Positions 25,633 through 32,823 of a stretch of DNA of 64,000 nucleotides are shown one piece after another. The translations under genes were made by a program, and so were the position numbers. Below the pieces are notes generated by a model. That model searched no databases. It had not been told where the DNA came from and saw only the letters and a list, made by a program, of their open reading frames with translations. The number at the start of each line of letters is the position of its first letter. Positions within the stretch are counted from its first letter, which is position 1. The DNA is taken from positions 94,231 through 158,230 of the forward strand of contig NZ_QPIW01000015.1 in NCBI RefSeq assembly GCF_003339505.1. Reading direction: 5' to 3'. This stretch comes from Runella aurantiaca (lineage in GTDB: Bacteria > Bacteroidota > Bacteroidia > Cytophagales > Spirosomataceae).

Positions 25633-27579
25633 CTAAAAATGCCAACGCACAAATGCTTCCATGGCTTCATACTCCGCTAAGCCCAGTTGGTCATAGAGAA
25701 GCGCTGTTCCGCTGTTGCGCTCTTCGGCACGCTGCCAAAATTCACGAGAGTCTTCTCCCTGAAACACCACGCCGTCTTTCTGCGATTGGTGTTTGAAAAT
25801 TCCGTAGCGTTTTTTGACAACCTGATCGGGGCTCATCGGAACCGCCATTTCAATTTCGTGAATATCCCACTCCGCCCAGGCACCGCGATACAGCCACACC
25901 CAGCAGTCTTTCATAAAGTTTTTGTGCTTGAGCTGCTTCAACGCCGCCTCAATTGCATCCCAGCACACTTTGTGCGTACCGTGCGGGTCGGCAAAATCGC
26001 CAGCGGCGTAGATTTGGTGAGGTTTTACTTCTTCAATCAAATCGGCAATAATTTTAACATCTGCTTCACTAATGCCTTTTTTCTGAATCGTTCCTGTTTC
26101 GTAGAAGGGCATGTCAAGGAAATGAAAATGCTCTGTTCCCACAAAACGGCAGGTAGCCTTGGCTTCTCCGCGACGAATCAGCCCTTTTACGTATCGAACT
26201 TCAGAGGTGTCAATCTCGCTGTCTTTTTTCTGCTTCAAAAACGCCTTGGCATCGTTAAATATCTGCATTGCGGCCTGACTTTCAATTCCAAATTTGTGGT
26301 TATAGTCCACCACAAAATCAATGAAACGAAACGCCTCATCATCGGCTACGGCAATATTTCCCGAGGTTTGATAGGCTACGTGAACTTCATGACCCTGATC
26401 AACCAACCGCTGGAAAGTACCTCCCATCGAAATAATATCATCGTCGGGGTGCGGGCTGAAAATAATAACCCGTTTTTTGGCAGGAAGCGCCCGTTCAGGA
26501 CGGTGGGTATCATCGGCATTGGGTTTGCCGCCCGGCCATCCCGTAATGGTATGTTGTAATTGGTTGAAAACGTTGATGTTAATATCGTAGGCTGAACCAT
26601 GAGCGGCCAGCATATCGCTCATCCCGTTGTCGTTGTAATCTTTGGTGGTAAGCTTCAAGATAGGCTTTTGCAGCGTAAACGACAAGTGAGTTACGGCCTT
26701 CTTAATCATTGAGTTATCCCACTCTACGGTATCCACCAACCACGGTGTTTTTACGCGGGTCAGGTCGTTGGCGGCTCTTTCGTCCACAAAAAAGGCCACA
26801 TTGGGATGCGCCTGCAAATACGACGCTGGCACTAATTCCGTTACTGGCCCTTCGACTGCTGCCTTAATCATGGGCGCTTTGCGCTCACCCCATGCCAACA
26901 ACACCACTCGTTTGGCATTGATGATGGAAGCTACTCCCATGGTGATGGCTTTTTTGGGCACTTGGTGTAGCCCACCAAATTCCATGGCCGCCGCCGCACG
27001 GGTCGAGTGGTCGAGCGTCATCAAACGGGTACGGGAATTGATTAATGAACCTGGCTCGTTAAAACCGATGTGCCCATTTCCTCCAATCCCAAGCAACTGA
27101 AAATCAATACCTCCCATGGCATTGATTTTGTTGTCATAACGATGGGCAAAATCGGCAATCATCGTTGCTGGAACGGTACCATCAGGGATGAAATAATTCT
27201 CCTGCGGAATATCCACGTGGTCAAAAAGCTGCTCCCGCATGAAGCGAACATAACTGTGAATCGAATCCGGCTGCATGGGATAGTACTCGTCTAAGTTGAA
27301 CGAAATTACGTTCTTAAAACTTAGTCCTTCTTCCCTGTGCATTTTGATGAGCTGCGCATAAACCGTTTTGGGCGACGAGCCCGTTGCCAGACCTAACACG
27401 CAAGGTTTACCTTCTTTTTGCTTGCTGCGAATCAAATCAGCAATCTCTTTTGCCACCGCCGCAGATGCATCTTTGGCATTAGCGTATATCTGCGTTGGAA
27501 TCTTTTCGTAGGTAATGGCTTGACCTACAATACCGCTATTAGCGGTTTGGGCTTGAATCATTAAAGGTTCAGTAATCAT
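25633..27579 (-). CDS. nagB: Glucosamine-6-phosphate deaminase fused to a PIG-L/LmbE deacetylase-like domain
   Basis: A 648-residue two-domain protein. The N-terminal part (about 30-300) is NagB, converting glucosamine-6-phosphate to fructose-6-phosphate and ammonia; it shows LGLATGSSPKTVY, SFNLDEYYPM and GIGGNGHIGFNEPGS. The C-terminal part (about 370-640) starts with FSPHPDDDIISMGG, the zinc-binding PHPDD motif of PIG-L/LmbE de-N-acetylases. The fusion is known in Bacteroidota. It could let one protein deacetylate a GlcNAc compound and deaminate the product; that coupling is inference. The ATG at 27579 is chosen over a TTG two codons earlier. Confidence 0.9.
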   Translation of the reverse strand: MITEPLMIQAQTANSGIVGQAITYEKIPTQIYANAKDASAAVAKEIADLIRSKQKEGKPCVLGLATGSSPKTVYAQLIKMHREEGLSFKNVISFNLDEYYPMQPDSIHSYVRFMREQLFDHVDIPQENYFIPDGTVPATMIADFAHRYDNKINAMGGIDFQLLGIGGNGHIGFNEPGSLINSRTRLMTLDHSTRAAAAMEFGGLHQVPKKAITMGVASIINAKRVVLLAWGERKAPMIKAAVEGPVTELVPASYLQAHPNVAFFVDERAANDLTRVKTPWLVDTVEWDNSMIKKAVTHLSFTLQKPILKLTTKDYNDNGMSDMLAAHGSAYDININVFNQLQHTITGWPGGKPNADDTHRPERALPAKKRVIIFSPHPDDDIISMGGTFQRLVDQGHEVHVAYQTSGNIAVADDEAFRFIDFVVDYNHKFGIESQAAMQIFNDAKAFLKQKKDSEIDTSEVRYVKGLIRRGEAKATCRFVGTEHFHFLDMPFYETGTIQKKGISEADVKIIADLIEEVKPHQIYAAGDFADPHGTHKVCWDAIEAALKQLKHKNFMKDCWVWLYRGAWAEWDIHEIEMAVPMSPDQVVKKRYGIFKHQSQKDGVVFQGEDSREFWQRAEERNSGTALLYDQLGLAEYEAMEAFVRWHF

Positions 27580-27657
27580 GATCAAGAAAAAATGTGATTT
27601 TTGCGTCCAAAGGTAGCTACTTGTAAGATAATTAGCGAGTTAAATTAATAAAAAAAT

Positions 27658-28407
27658 TTAAAAATTGACTTTTTCTTCACCCAACCGCTCAATTAACCTC
27701 TTAATATTCGCCTCATTTGTATAGATAATTTCGTGTTCATCCGCTGGTAAAACAGATGCCATACTTACCCCTTGTTTATGATAAGTCATTGCTCCTTGTC
27801 TGACTGCTTTTCCCGTTAAATGTAAGGCGTTTGCTCCTGTCTTAGCTAAAAGCACTGCATTGTCAGCATTTACGCCACTCCCCGCCATTATTTCTATTCT
27901 TCCCTTTGATTTCTCCACCAGTTGACCGATTAACTCCTTGCCTTCTATCGCCGTATTTTGTTGACCCGAGGTCAATATACGCTCGGCCCCTGTTTCAATA
28001 ATCGCCTCCAATGCCTCCAAAGGATCGGAAGCCACATCAAAAGCCCGGTGGAAAGTTACGCCCATGGGCTTAGCCAGAGCAACCAATGCTTTTGTCTGTT
28101 CAATATCAACTCGTCCGTCAGGCTCCAATAATCCAAACACTACACCGTCAACACCTCTTTTTTTTGCGGCCAAAATATCCAGGCGCATTACTTCAAGTTC
28201 TTCTTCATTATAGCAAAAATCGCCTCCGCGCGGACGAATCATGACGTATAACTGGATGGAAAGCACAGACCGAGCCCGTTGAATCAGCCCATAACTTGGC
28301 GTGGTTCCCCCTTCATATAAGCCTCCGCACAACTCTACCCGGTGCGCACCCGCTTGTTGGGCATTTAAACAAGATTCTATCGAAAAAGCACAAACTTCAA
28401 CTTGCAT
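27658..28407 (-). CDS. cutC: CutC family protein
   Basis: A 249-residue TIM-barrel protein with the CutC signature EVCAFSIESCLNAQQAGAHR and VELCGGLYEGGTTPSYGLI, then MIRPRGGDFCYNEEE and GVVFGLLEPDGRVD. The family was linked to copper homeostasis in E. coli, though that role is disputed; the metal or substrate here cannot be stated. The ATG at 28407 is preferred over a TTG two codons upstream. A -7 box lies 35 bp before it. The next gene downstream, nagB, is 78 bp away on the same strand. Confidence 0.9.
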   Translation of the reverse strand: MQVEVCAFSIESCLNAQQAGAHRVELCGGLYEGGTTPSYGLIQRARSVLSIQLYVMIRPRGGDFCYNEEELEVMRLDILAAKKRGVDGVVFGLLEPDGRVDIEQTKALVALAKPMGVTFHRAFDVASDPLEALEAIIETGAERILTSGQQNTAIEGKELIGQLVEKSKGRIEIMAGSGVNADNAVLLAKTGANALHLTGKAVRQGAMTYHKQGVSMASVLPADEHEIIYTNEANIKRLIERLGEEKVNF

Positions 28408-28441
28408 AAGCAAAGGATTAAATTCAAAATGAGAACAAGTC

Positions 28442-28449
28442 CAAAATTA
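28442..28449 (-). promoter_or_regulatory. Bacteroidota -7 box upstream of cutC
   Basis: On the minus strand the sequence is TAATTTTG, an exact TAnnTTTG match, giving a leader of roughly 30 bases. No TTTG is visible at the expected -33 distance, so strength is uncertain. Confidence 0.4.
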
Positions 28450-28651
28450 GAATAACAACTCGACTCTTTTGAGGTCTAAACAAAGATATTAAATACCCCA
28501 CCCAATTGGAATATTTATTAGCATCTCTCCCCATTTTATACATATCCCTGAAAATCAACAAAGTAATGTATTAGATTATTAAACCTTTTTTGTCCAATTT
28601 TGTCAATACATTTTACCAATACCATCTACTTGAACGTTAAAAACTACTCTT

Positions 28652-30034
28652 ATGCCTGTTTGGGATATATCAAACGCTAAACATCTGCTTTCTCGGTGTT
28701 TATTTGGCTATTCTCGCAAAGATTTGGAGCAAGCGTTATCTTACCCAACGCTTGAGGAGTTTGTGGAGAAATCACTTTTAGCTTCGCTTCCACTCCCCTC
28801 TCCTCCTGGTGATTGGGTCAACGAAAACCCCGTTGCCAACAATGGCACGGTCGACGGCGACCGTTATCGAAGTATGACCTACTGGTGGTATAACCAACAA
28901 CTAGGAGAAAAGCTGAATATGCGGGAAAAAATGGTATTATTTTGGCATAATCATTTTGTTTCAGAGCGTGACAAGGTCAATTTTCCACAGCACATGTACC
29001 GACAAAATACGCTTTTTAGGCGCAGTGCATGGGGCAACTTCCGGCAACTGACCAAAGACGTCACCATTGACCCCGCCATGCTTATTTATTTGGACGGCCG
29101 CCTAAGCAACGGCAATACGCCCAACGAAAACTACGCTCGTGAGTTGATGGAGCTGTTTACTTTGGGAATTGGCAATTATACGGAAACCGACGTCAAGCAA
29201 GCCGCTTTGGCACTTACTGGCTGGCAAGTAAACGGTTTAAATGCCACCTTCAACCCCAACCGTTTTTCGAACACTACGAAGACTTTTTTGGGCAAAACAG
29301 GCAATTTCTCCTACGGTGATATTGTCGACATCATTTTGGAAAAACCACAAGCGGCCGAGTTTATATGCCAGAAACTTTACAAAGAATTTATTTTCTATAA
29401 GCCCAACGAAAGTTTTGTGAAGCAAATGGCCGATATTTTTCTTAAAAACAACTACGAAGTTCGGCCTGTCTTATCTTTCATGCTTACCAACGACGAGTTT
29501 TATAAAACCGATTACAAAGGCGCAAAAATCAAAAGCCCGATGGAGACGACCATTGGTATTTTAAAAGCTTTTGACATGATACCTGCGCAAATGAACCCTA
29601 CCGCCGACTGGGCCTATGTATATACGCAATCACAGGCGCTGCAACAGCAACTCTTTTTCCCTCCGAGCGTTCAGGGATGGGTAGGACAACGCGACTGGAT
29701 TAACTCCACCACATTTGTTGTAAGAGGCGGATTTTCTGACAACGTGGTCAATATGATGGGTAATGCGCGAGCGGTTCAATTCAAAAACATAAGTGCGCCC
29801 GTTGATTACGCCCGCTCATACAAAACCTCCGAAGATGCCGTAAAATTTGTTGACGATGTCGTGACGCTCTTTTTACAATTTCCACTCAGTGCGCAGAAAA
29901 AAGACGCACTCGTAAGAACACTCCTCGGCGGTACTATTTTGGCCAATTGGTCTACCAGCACGCCGGGCGCTGATGTTCAACTCAAAGTTTTTTTTAAGGC
30001 TGTAATGCGGCTCCCTGAGTTTCAACTTGCCTAG
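28652..30034 (+). CDS. DUF1800 family protein
   Basis: A 460-residue protein with the DUF1800 blocks: AKHLLSRCLFGYSRKDLEQA near the start, MREKMVLFWHNHFV (about 91-104), NENYARELMELFTLGIG (about 154-170) and a later FFPPSVQGWVGQRDWI. No clear signal peptide is seen. Family function is unknown. It is nearly always beside a DUF1501 gene, as here (24-bp gap), so the two probably act together, perhaps on an exported or surface substrate. No good -7 box was found in the 238-bp gap upstream. Confidence 0.88.
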   Translation: MPVWDISNAKHLLSRCLFGYSRKDLEQALSYPTLEEFVEKSLLASLPLPSPPGDWVNENPVANNGTVDGDRYRSMTYWWYNQQLGEKLNMREKMVLFWHNHFVSERDKVNFPQHMYRQNTLFRRSAWGNFRQLTKDVTIDPAMLIYLDGRLSNGNTPNENYARELMELFTLGIGNYTETDVKQAALALTGWQVNGLNATFNPNRFSNTTKTFLGKTGNFSYGDIVDIILEKPQAAEFICQKLYKEFIFYKPNESFVKQMADIFLKNNYEVRPVLSFMLTNDEFYKTDYKGAKIKSPMETTIGILKAFDMIPAQMNPTADWAYVYTQSQALQQQLFFPPSVQGWVGQRDWINSTTFVVRGGFSDNVVNMMGNARAVQFKNISAPVDYARSYKTSEDAVKFVDDVVTLFLQFPLSAQKKDALVRTLLGGTILANWSTSTPGADVQLKVFFKAVMRLPEFQLA

Positions 30035-30058
30035 TTCTTTATCCAAAACGTAAAAAAC

Positions 30059-31609
30059 ATGAACCGTAAAGAGTTTATACAACAACTGAGTCTTATTTCG
30101 GGAGGAGTGGCGTTTGGGATGGGAAATATTCCTGTAAAGGCATTTGCTCACAATCCTTTTGCGCTTAATCTGGAGGCCACGAATGGCAAAATCTTTGTGC
30201 TGGTTCAACTATCTGGCGGCAACGACGGCCTCAATACGGTGGTGCCTTACGAGAATCCACTTTATTATAACAAGCGCGCAAATATTGCCATAAAAAAAGA
30301 AAGCGTACTCCCGCTTACCAGCCAAATGGGGTTAAACCCCGCCATGAGCGCGTTGAAAGCGCTGTACGACAATGGGAAAATGAGCATCGTTCAAAATGTG
30401 GGATATCCAAGCCCTAATCGTTCTCATTTTCGCTCTACCGATATTTGGTTAACCGCTTCTGATGCCAACGAAGTATTGGATGAAGGCTGGGTGGGGCGGT
30501 ATCTAACCCAACTTTATCCAGGTTTCCCACTCCAAATTCCAGACCAACCCATGGCCATTCAGCTAGGCGCGGTAGAATCACTCCTGATTCAGTCTGATTT
30601 AGGATCGACGGGGGTTGTTTTTAATGACCCTAATAATTTTTATAATTTGGTAAAAGGCACCAGTGTTGACACAGACCCAATACCCAACACACTGGCGGGC
30701 GAAGAGCTAAAATTTATGCGGCAGGTTGCTTCTCAATCCGTTGCCTACTCCGACATTATCAAGAAAAAGTGGGATAATGCGACCAAAAACGTTACCTCTT
30801 TTCCCAGTACTAATTTGGGGACACAGTTGAAAATTGTGGGGGAACTCATTTCGGGTGGACTACAAACACCTTTTTATTTAACAACCATCGGGGGCTTTGA
30901 TACGCACGCCAATCAGGTAGTGGCCAACGCAACCACCACGGGAACCCATGCCAACCTGCTCAAAACCGTCTCTGAGGCAGTCGCGGCCTTTCAAAAAGAC
31001 ATGACCAAAAGAGGCTTAGGCGACAAAGTCGTCGTCATGACCTTCTCTGAATTTGGTCGAAGAGTAGCCCAAAACGGAACCATGGGAACCGACCACGGTT
31101 CGGCGGCGCCTTTATTTGTGGTAGGTAATTCAGTATTGGGCGGTCTGGTTGGAAAAAATCCCGTTTTAAGTGACGTAGACAGCAACGGGGATATTAAATA
31201 CGAATTTGACTTCCGTCAAGTTTACACCAGTGTATTGCAAGACTACCTCGGGGTAGAGCGCGCCATGGCAACGACCATTATGGGCAATAAGGAATTTAAA
31301 ACGGTGCCTATTTTCAAACCTGTACCCGATACCACGCTGGCGACCAATCCTGACTTTAATTTAGAGCAAAATTTCCCCAATCCATTTAGCGACTTGACCC
31401 GAATCACCTACACCATCAACAAACAGATGTATATAAAGCTGGCGTTGTACGATTTGATGGGAAGAGAAATAGAGGTGCTACGCGAAGGAACGGCACAAAA
31501 CGGCATTTATACCATCCCCATAAACGGCCTCCATTGGACACCGGGCTATTATCTATGTATGTTAAGATGCGATGCAGGTCAAAAAGTAATTCGATTGGTA
31601 AAAATGTAA
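30059..31609 (+). CDS. DUF1501 family protein with T9SS type A sorting domain
   Basis: A 516-residue exported protein. A signal-like N-terminus (NRKEFIQQLSLISGGVAFGM) leads into the DUF1501 core, FVLVQLSGGNDGLNTVVPYE at about 46-65, then HFRSTDIW and a later MTFSEFGRRVAQNGTMGTDHG, as in sulfatase/alkaline-phosphatase-like folds. Residues about 430-516 form a type IX sorting domain (NLEQNFPNPFSDLTRITYTI ... GLHWTPGYYLCML ... VIRLVKM). The protein should pass through the T9SS and be surface-attached or released. It is paired with the DUF1800 gene upstream. Reaction unknown. Confidence 0.9.
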   Translation: MNRKEFIQQLSLISGGVAFGMGNIPVKAFAHNPFALNLEATNGKIFVLVQLSGGNDGLNTVVPYENPLYYNKRANIAIKKESVLPLTSQMGLNPAMSALKALYDNGKMSIVQNVGYPSPNRSHFRSTDIWLTASDANEVLDEGWVGRYLTQLYPGFPLQIPDQPMAIQLGAVESLLIQSDLGSTGVVFNDPNNFYNLVKGTSVDTDPIPNTLAGEELKFMRQVASQSVAYSDIIKKKWDNATKNVTSFPSTNLGTQLKIVGELISGGLQTPFYLTTIGGFDTHANQVVANATTTGTHANLLKTVSEAVAAFQKDMTKRGLGDKVVVMTFSEFGRRVAQNGTMGTDHGSAAPLFVVGNSVLGGLVGKNPVLSDVDSNGDIKYEFDFRQVYTSVLQDYLGVERAMATTIMGNKEFKTVPIFKPVPDTTLATNPDFNLEQNFPNPFSDLTRITYTINKQMYIKLALYDLMGREIEVLREGTAQNGIYTIPINGLHWTPGYYLCMLRCDAGQKVIRLVKM

Positions 31610-31681
31610 CCTCTCCATCCTTTTCACCGATAACCAGTATCAAAATTCTTGCTTTAACTCTCTCTTTTTCATTACATTTAT

Positions 31682-31737
31682 CCTCCTTATACCAAATTAT
31701 AAAATCGAGCGTTAAAAGTTTGGTATAATTTTGGAGG
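31682..31737. repeat. Inverted repeat spanning a -7 box
   Basis: Arms TTATACCAAA (31687-31696) and TTTGGTATAA (31719-31728) are perfect, with outer CCTCC (31682-31686) and GGAGG (31733-31737). The right arm overlaps TAATTTTG (31726-31733), a consensus plus-strand -7 box. It may be an operator on the promoter of the next gene, or the terminator region of the DUF1501 gene. Confidence 0.45.
31726..31733 (+). promoter_or_regulatory. Bacteroidota -7 box for the MORN-type gene
   Basis: TAATTTTG matches TAnnTTTG and lies 52 bp before the ATG at 31786. It rules out the longer TTG start at 31738, which would be at or before the transcription start. No TTTG was seen at -33. Confidence 0.45.
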
Positions 31738-31785
31738 TTGAATATTATCATCTTAATAGAGAAATTGCAGCAGTTAGCTTATACT

Positions 31786-32772
31786 ATGAAAAATTACTTC
31801 CCAGCAGCGTTTTTTGTCACCCTGCTGTTTTCTTTCCAGCTTACTCAAGGGCAGTCAACGTCAGAAAAAATCGACAAGCGAACCCAAAAGTTGCAGGAGC
31901 GAAAAGCCAAAGCCGATAGCTTACTTCAAAAAGCAGGACTTTCAACCGCTGCCCCGAGCGTTGGGGCAACCGTGGGTGGGAAAGCCGTAAAACCAGCCGA
32001 TGCCGTGGGCTTTTTCACGGAAACTATTCCTGATTTAGGACTTAAAATCAAAGAATACCGCAAAGCAGAAAAAGCAAAACGCAAGAAAAAGAAGAAATTC
32101 CATACCGATTATGAGGGACTGTCTATTGTTCGTATGACATCCTCTACTGGAAGCGGTGACCGAATTACCCAGATTGAATTTCACGTATTGAAAGAAACCC
32201 GTCCACCGCGTCAATATGACGGAGTTGACGTATTTTGGTACGATTCCCGCAACCGAATCATCTCAAAAGCTGCCATCAAGGACAAAGAATCGGCCCTTAT
32301 TCTTCACGGGCCCTACAAACGCTATGCCTCAGGAGCCTTGGTCGAAGAAGGCAATTATTACATCGGCACCAAAGACGGTCGTTGGGAAACATACGACGCC
32401 AACTACCGCTTACTGGACAAAACAAAATGGTCGCGCGGGTTCCCTGCCGAATCAGTTGTTAGCTATTATGACTCTGCTCACACCAAAGTCCTTGAAGTGA
32501 TTCCTATCCATTACGGAAAAAGAAAAGGGGATTATCTCAAATATTACGACGGCGGTCAATTAATGGTAAAAGGCCAATACGACAATGACCTTCCCATTGG
32601 TACCTGGAATGAATACTACCAATACCGACGCCAACGCAAGAAAGTGACGCGTTATCCTCGCTACTGGTACGAAGACGGCGAAGGAATTTTAATCAGTGAA
32701 TGGGATGATAAGGGAAAACTTATCTACGAACGTCCCAAAGACCAAACGCCCGCCGAAGAATCTGAAAATTAA
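31786..32772 (+). CDS. Secreted protein with MORN-type repeats
   Basis: A 328-residue protein with a signal peptide (MKNYFPAAFFVTLLFSFQLTQG), a lysine-rich coiled stretch (about 20-45 and 100-112, including KAKRKKKKKFH) and a C-terminal half with toxin_YwqK/MORN-like repeats: GPYKRYASGALVEEGNY, DGRWETYDANYRLLD, YYDGGQLMVKGQYDNDLP, GTWNEYYQY. Such repeats are common in Bacteroidota periplasmic or outer-membrane proteins of unknown role. The ATG at 31786 is favoured by the signal peptide and by the -7 box. It ends just before a zinc-type receptor gene but has a separate promoter. Confidence 0.8.
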   Translation: MKNYFPAAFFVTLLFSFQLTQGQSTSEKIDKRTQKLQERKAKADSLLQKAGLSTAAPSVGATVGGKAVKPADAVGFFTETIPDLGLKIKEYRKAEKAKRKKKKKFHTDYEGLSIVRMTSSTGSGDRITQIEFHVLKETRPPRQYDGVDVFWYDSRNRIISKAAIKDKESALILHGPYKRYASGALVEEGNYYIGTKDGRWETYDANYRLLDKTKWSRGFPAESVVSYYDSAHTKVLEVIPIHYGKRKGDYLKYYDGGQLMVKGQYDNDLPIGTWNEYYQYRRQRKKVTRYPRYWYEDGEGILISEWDDKGKLIYERPKDQTPAEESEN

Positions 32773-32774
32773 CA

Positions 32775-32806
32775 TTTGCAACAAAGTTGCATTTAATATA
32801 CTTTTG
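32775..32806 (+). promoter_or_regulatory. Promoter with overlapping Zur-like palindrome (TGCAAC-AAA-GTTGCA)
   Basis: TTTG (32775-32778), a 20-bp spacer and TACTTTTG (32799-32806) make a full Bacteroidota promoter. A perfect palindrome, TGCAAC AAA GTTGCA (32777-32791), covers the -33 element and half the spacer, so a bound repressor would block transcription. The site resembles Fur-family (Zur) operators, and the gene behind it looks like a zinc receptor. The regulator identity is inference. The -7 box also places the true start codon downstream of 32806. Confidence 0.65.
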
Positions 32807-32823
32807 TGAAAAATTCACAAAGG

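Noticed and set aside
25687..26559. 290-codon plus-strand open frame opposite nagB
   Set aside because: It is an antisense shadow of the NagB/PIG-L gene: low-complexity composition, no recognisable motif and fully covered by a strongly supported gene.
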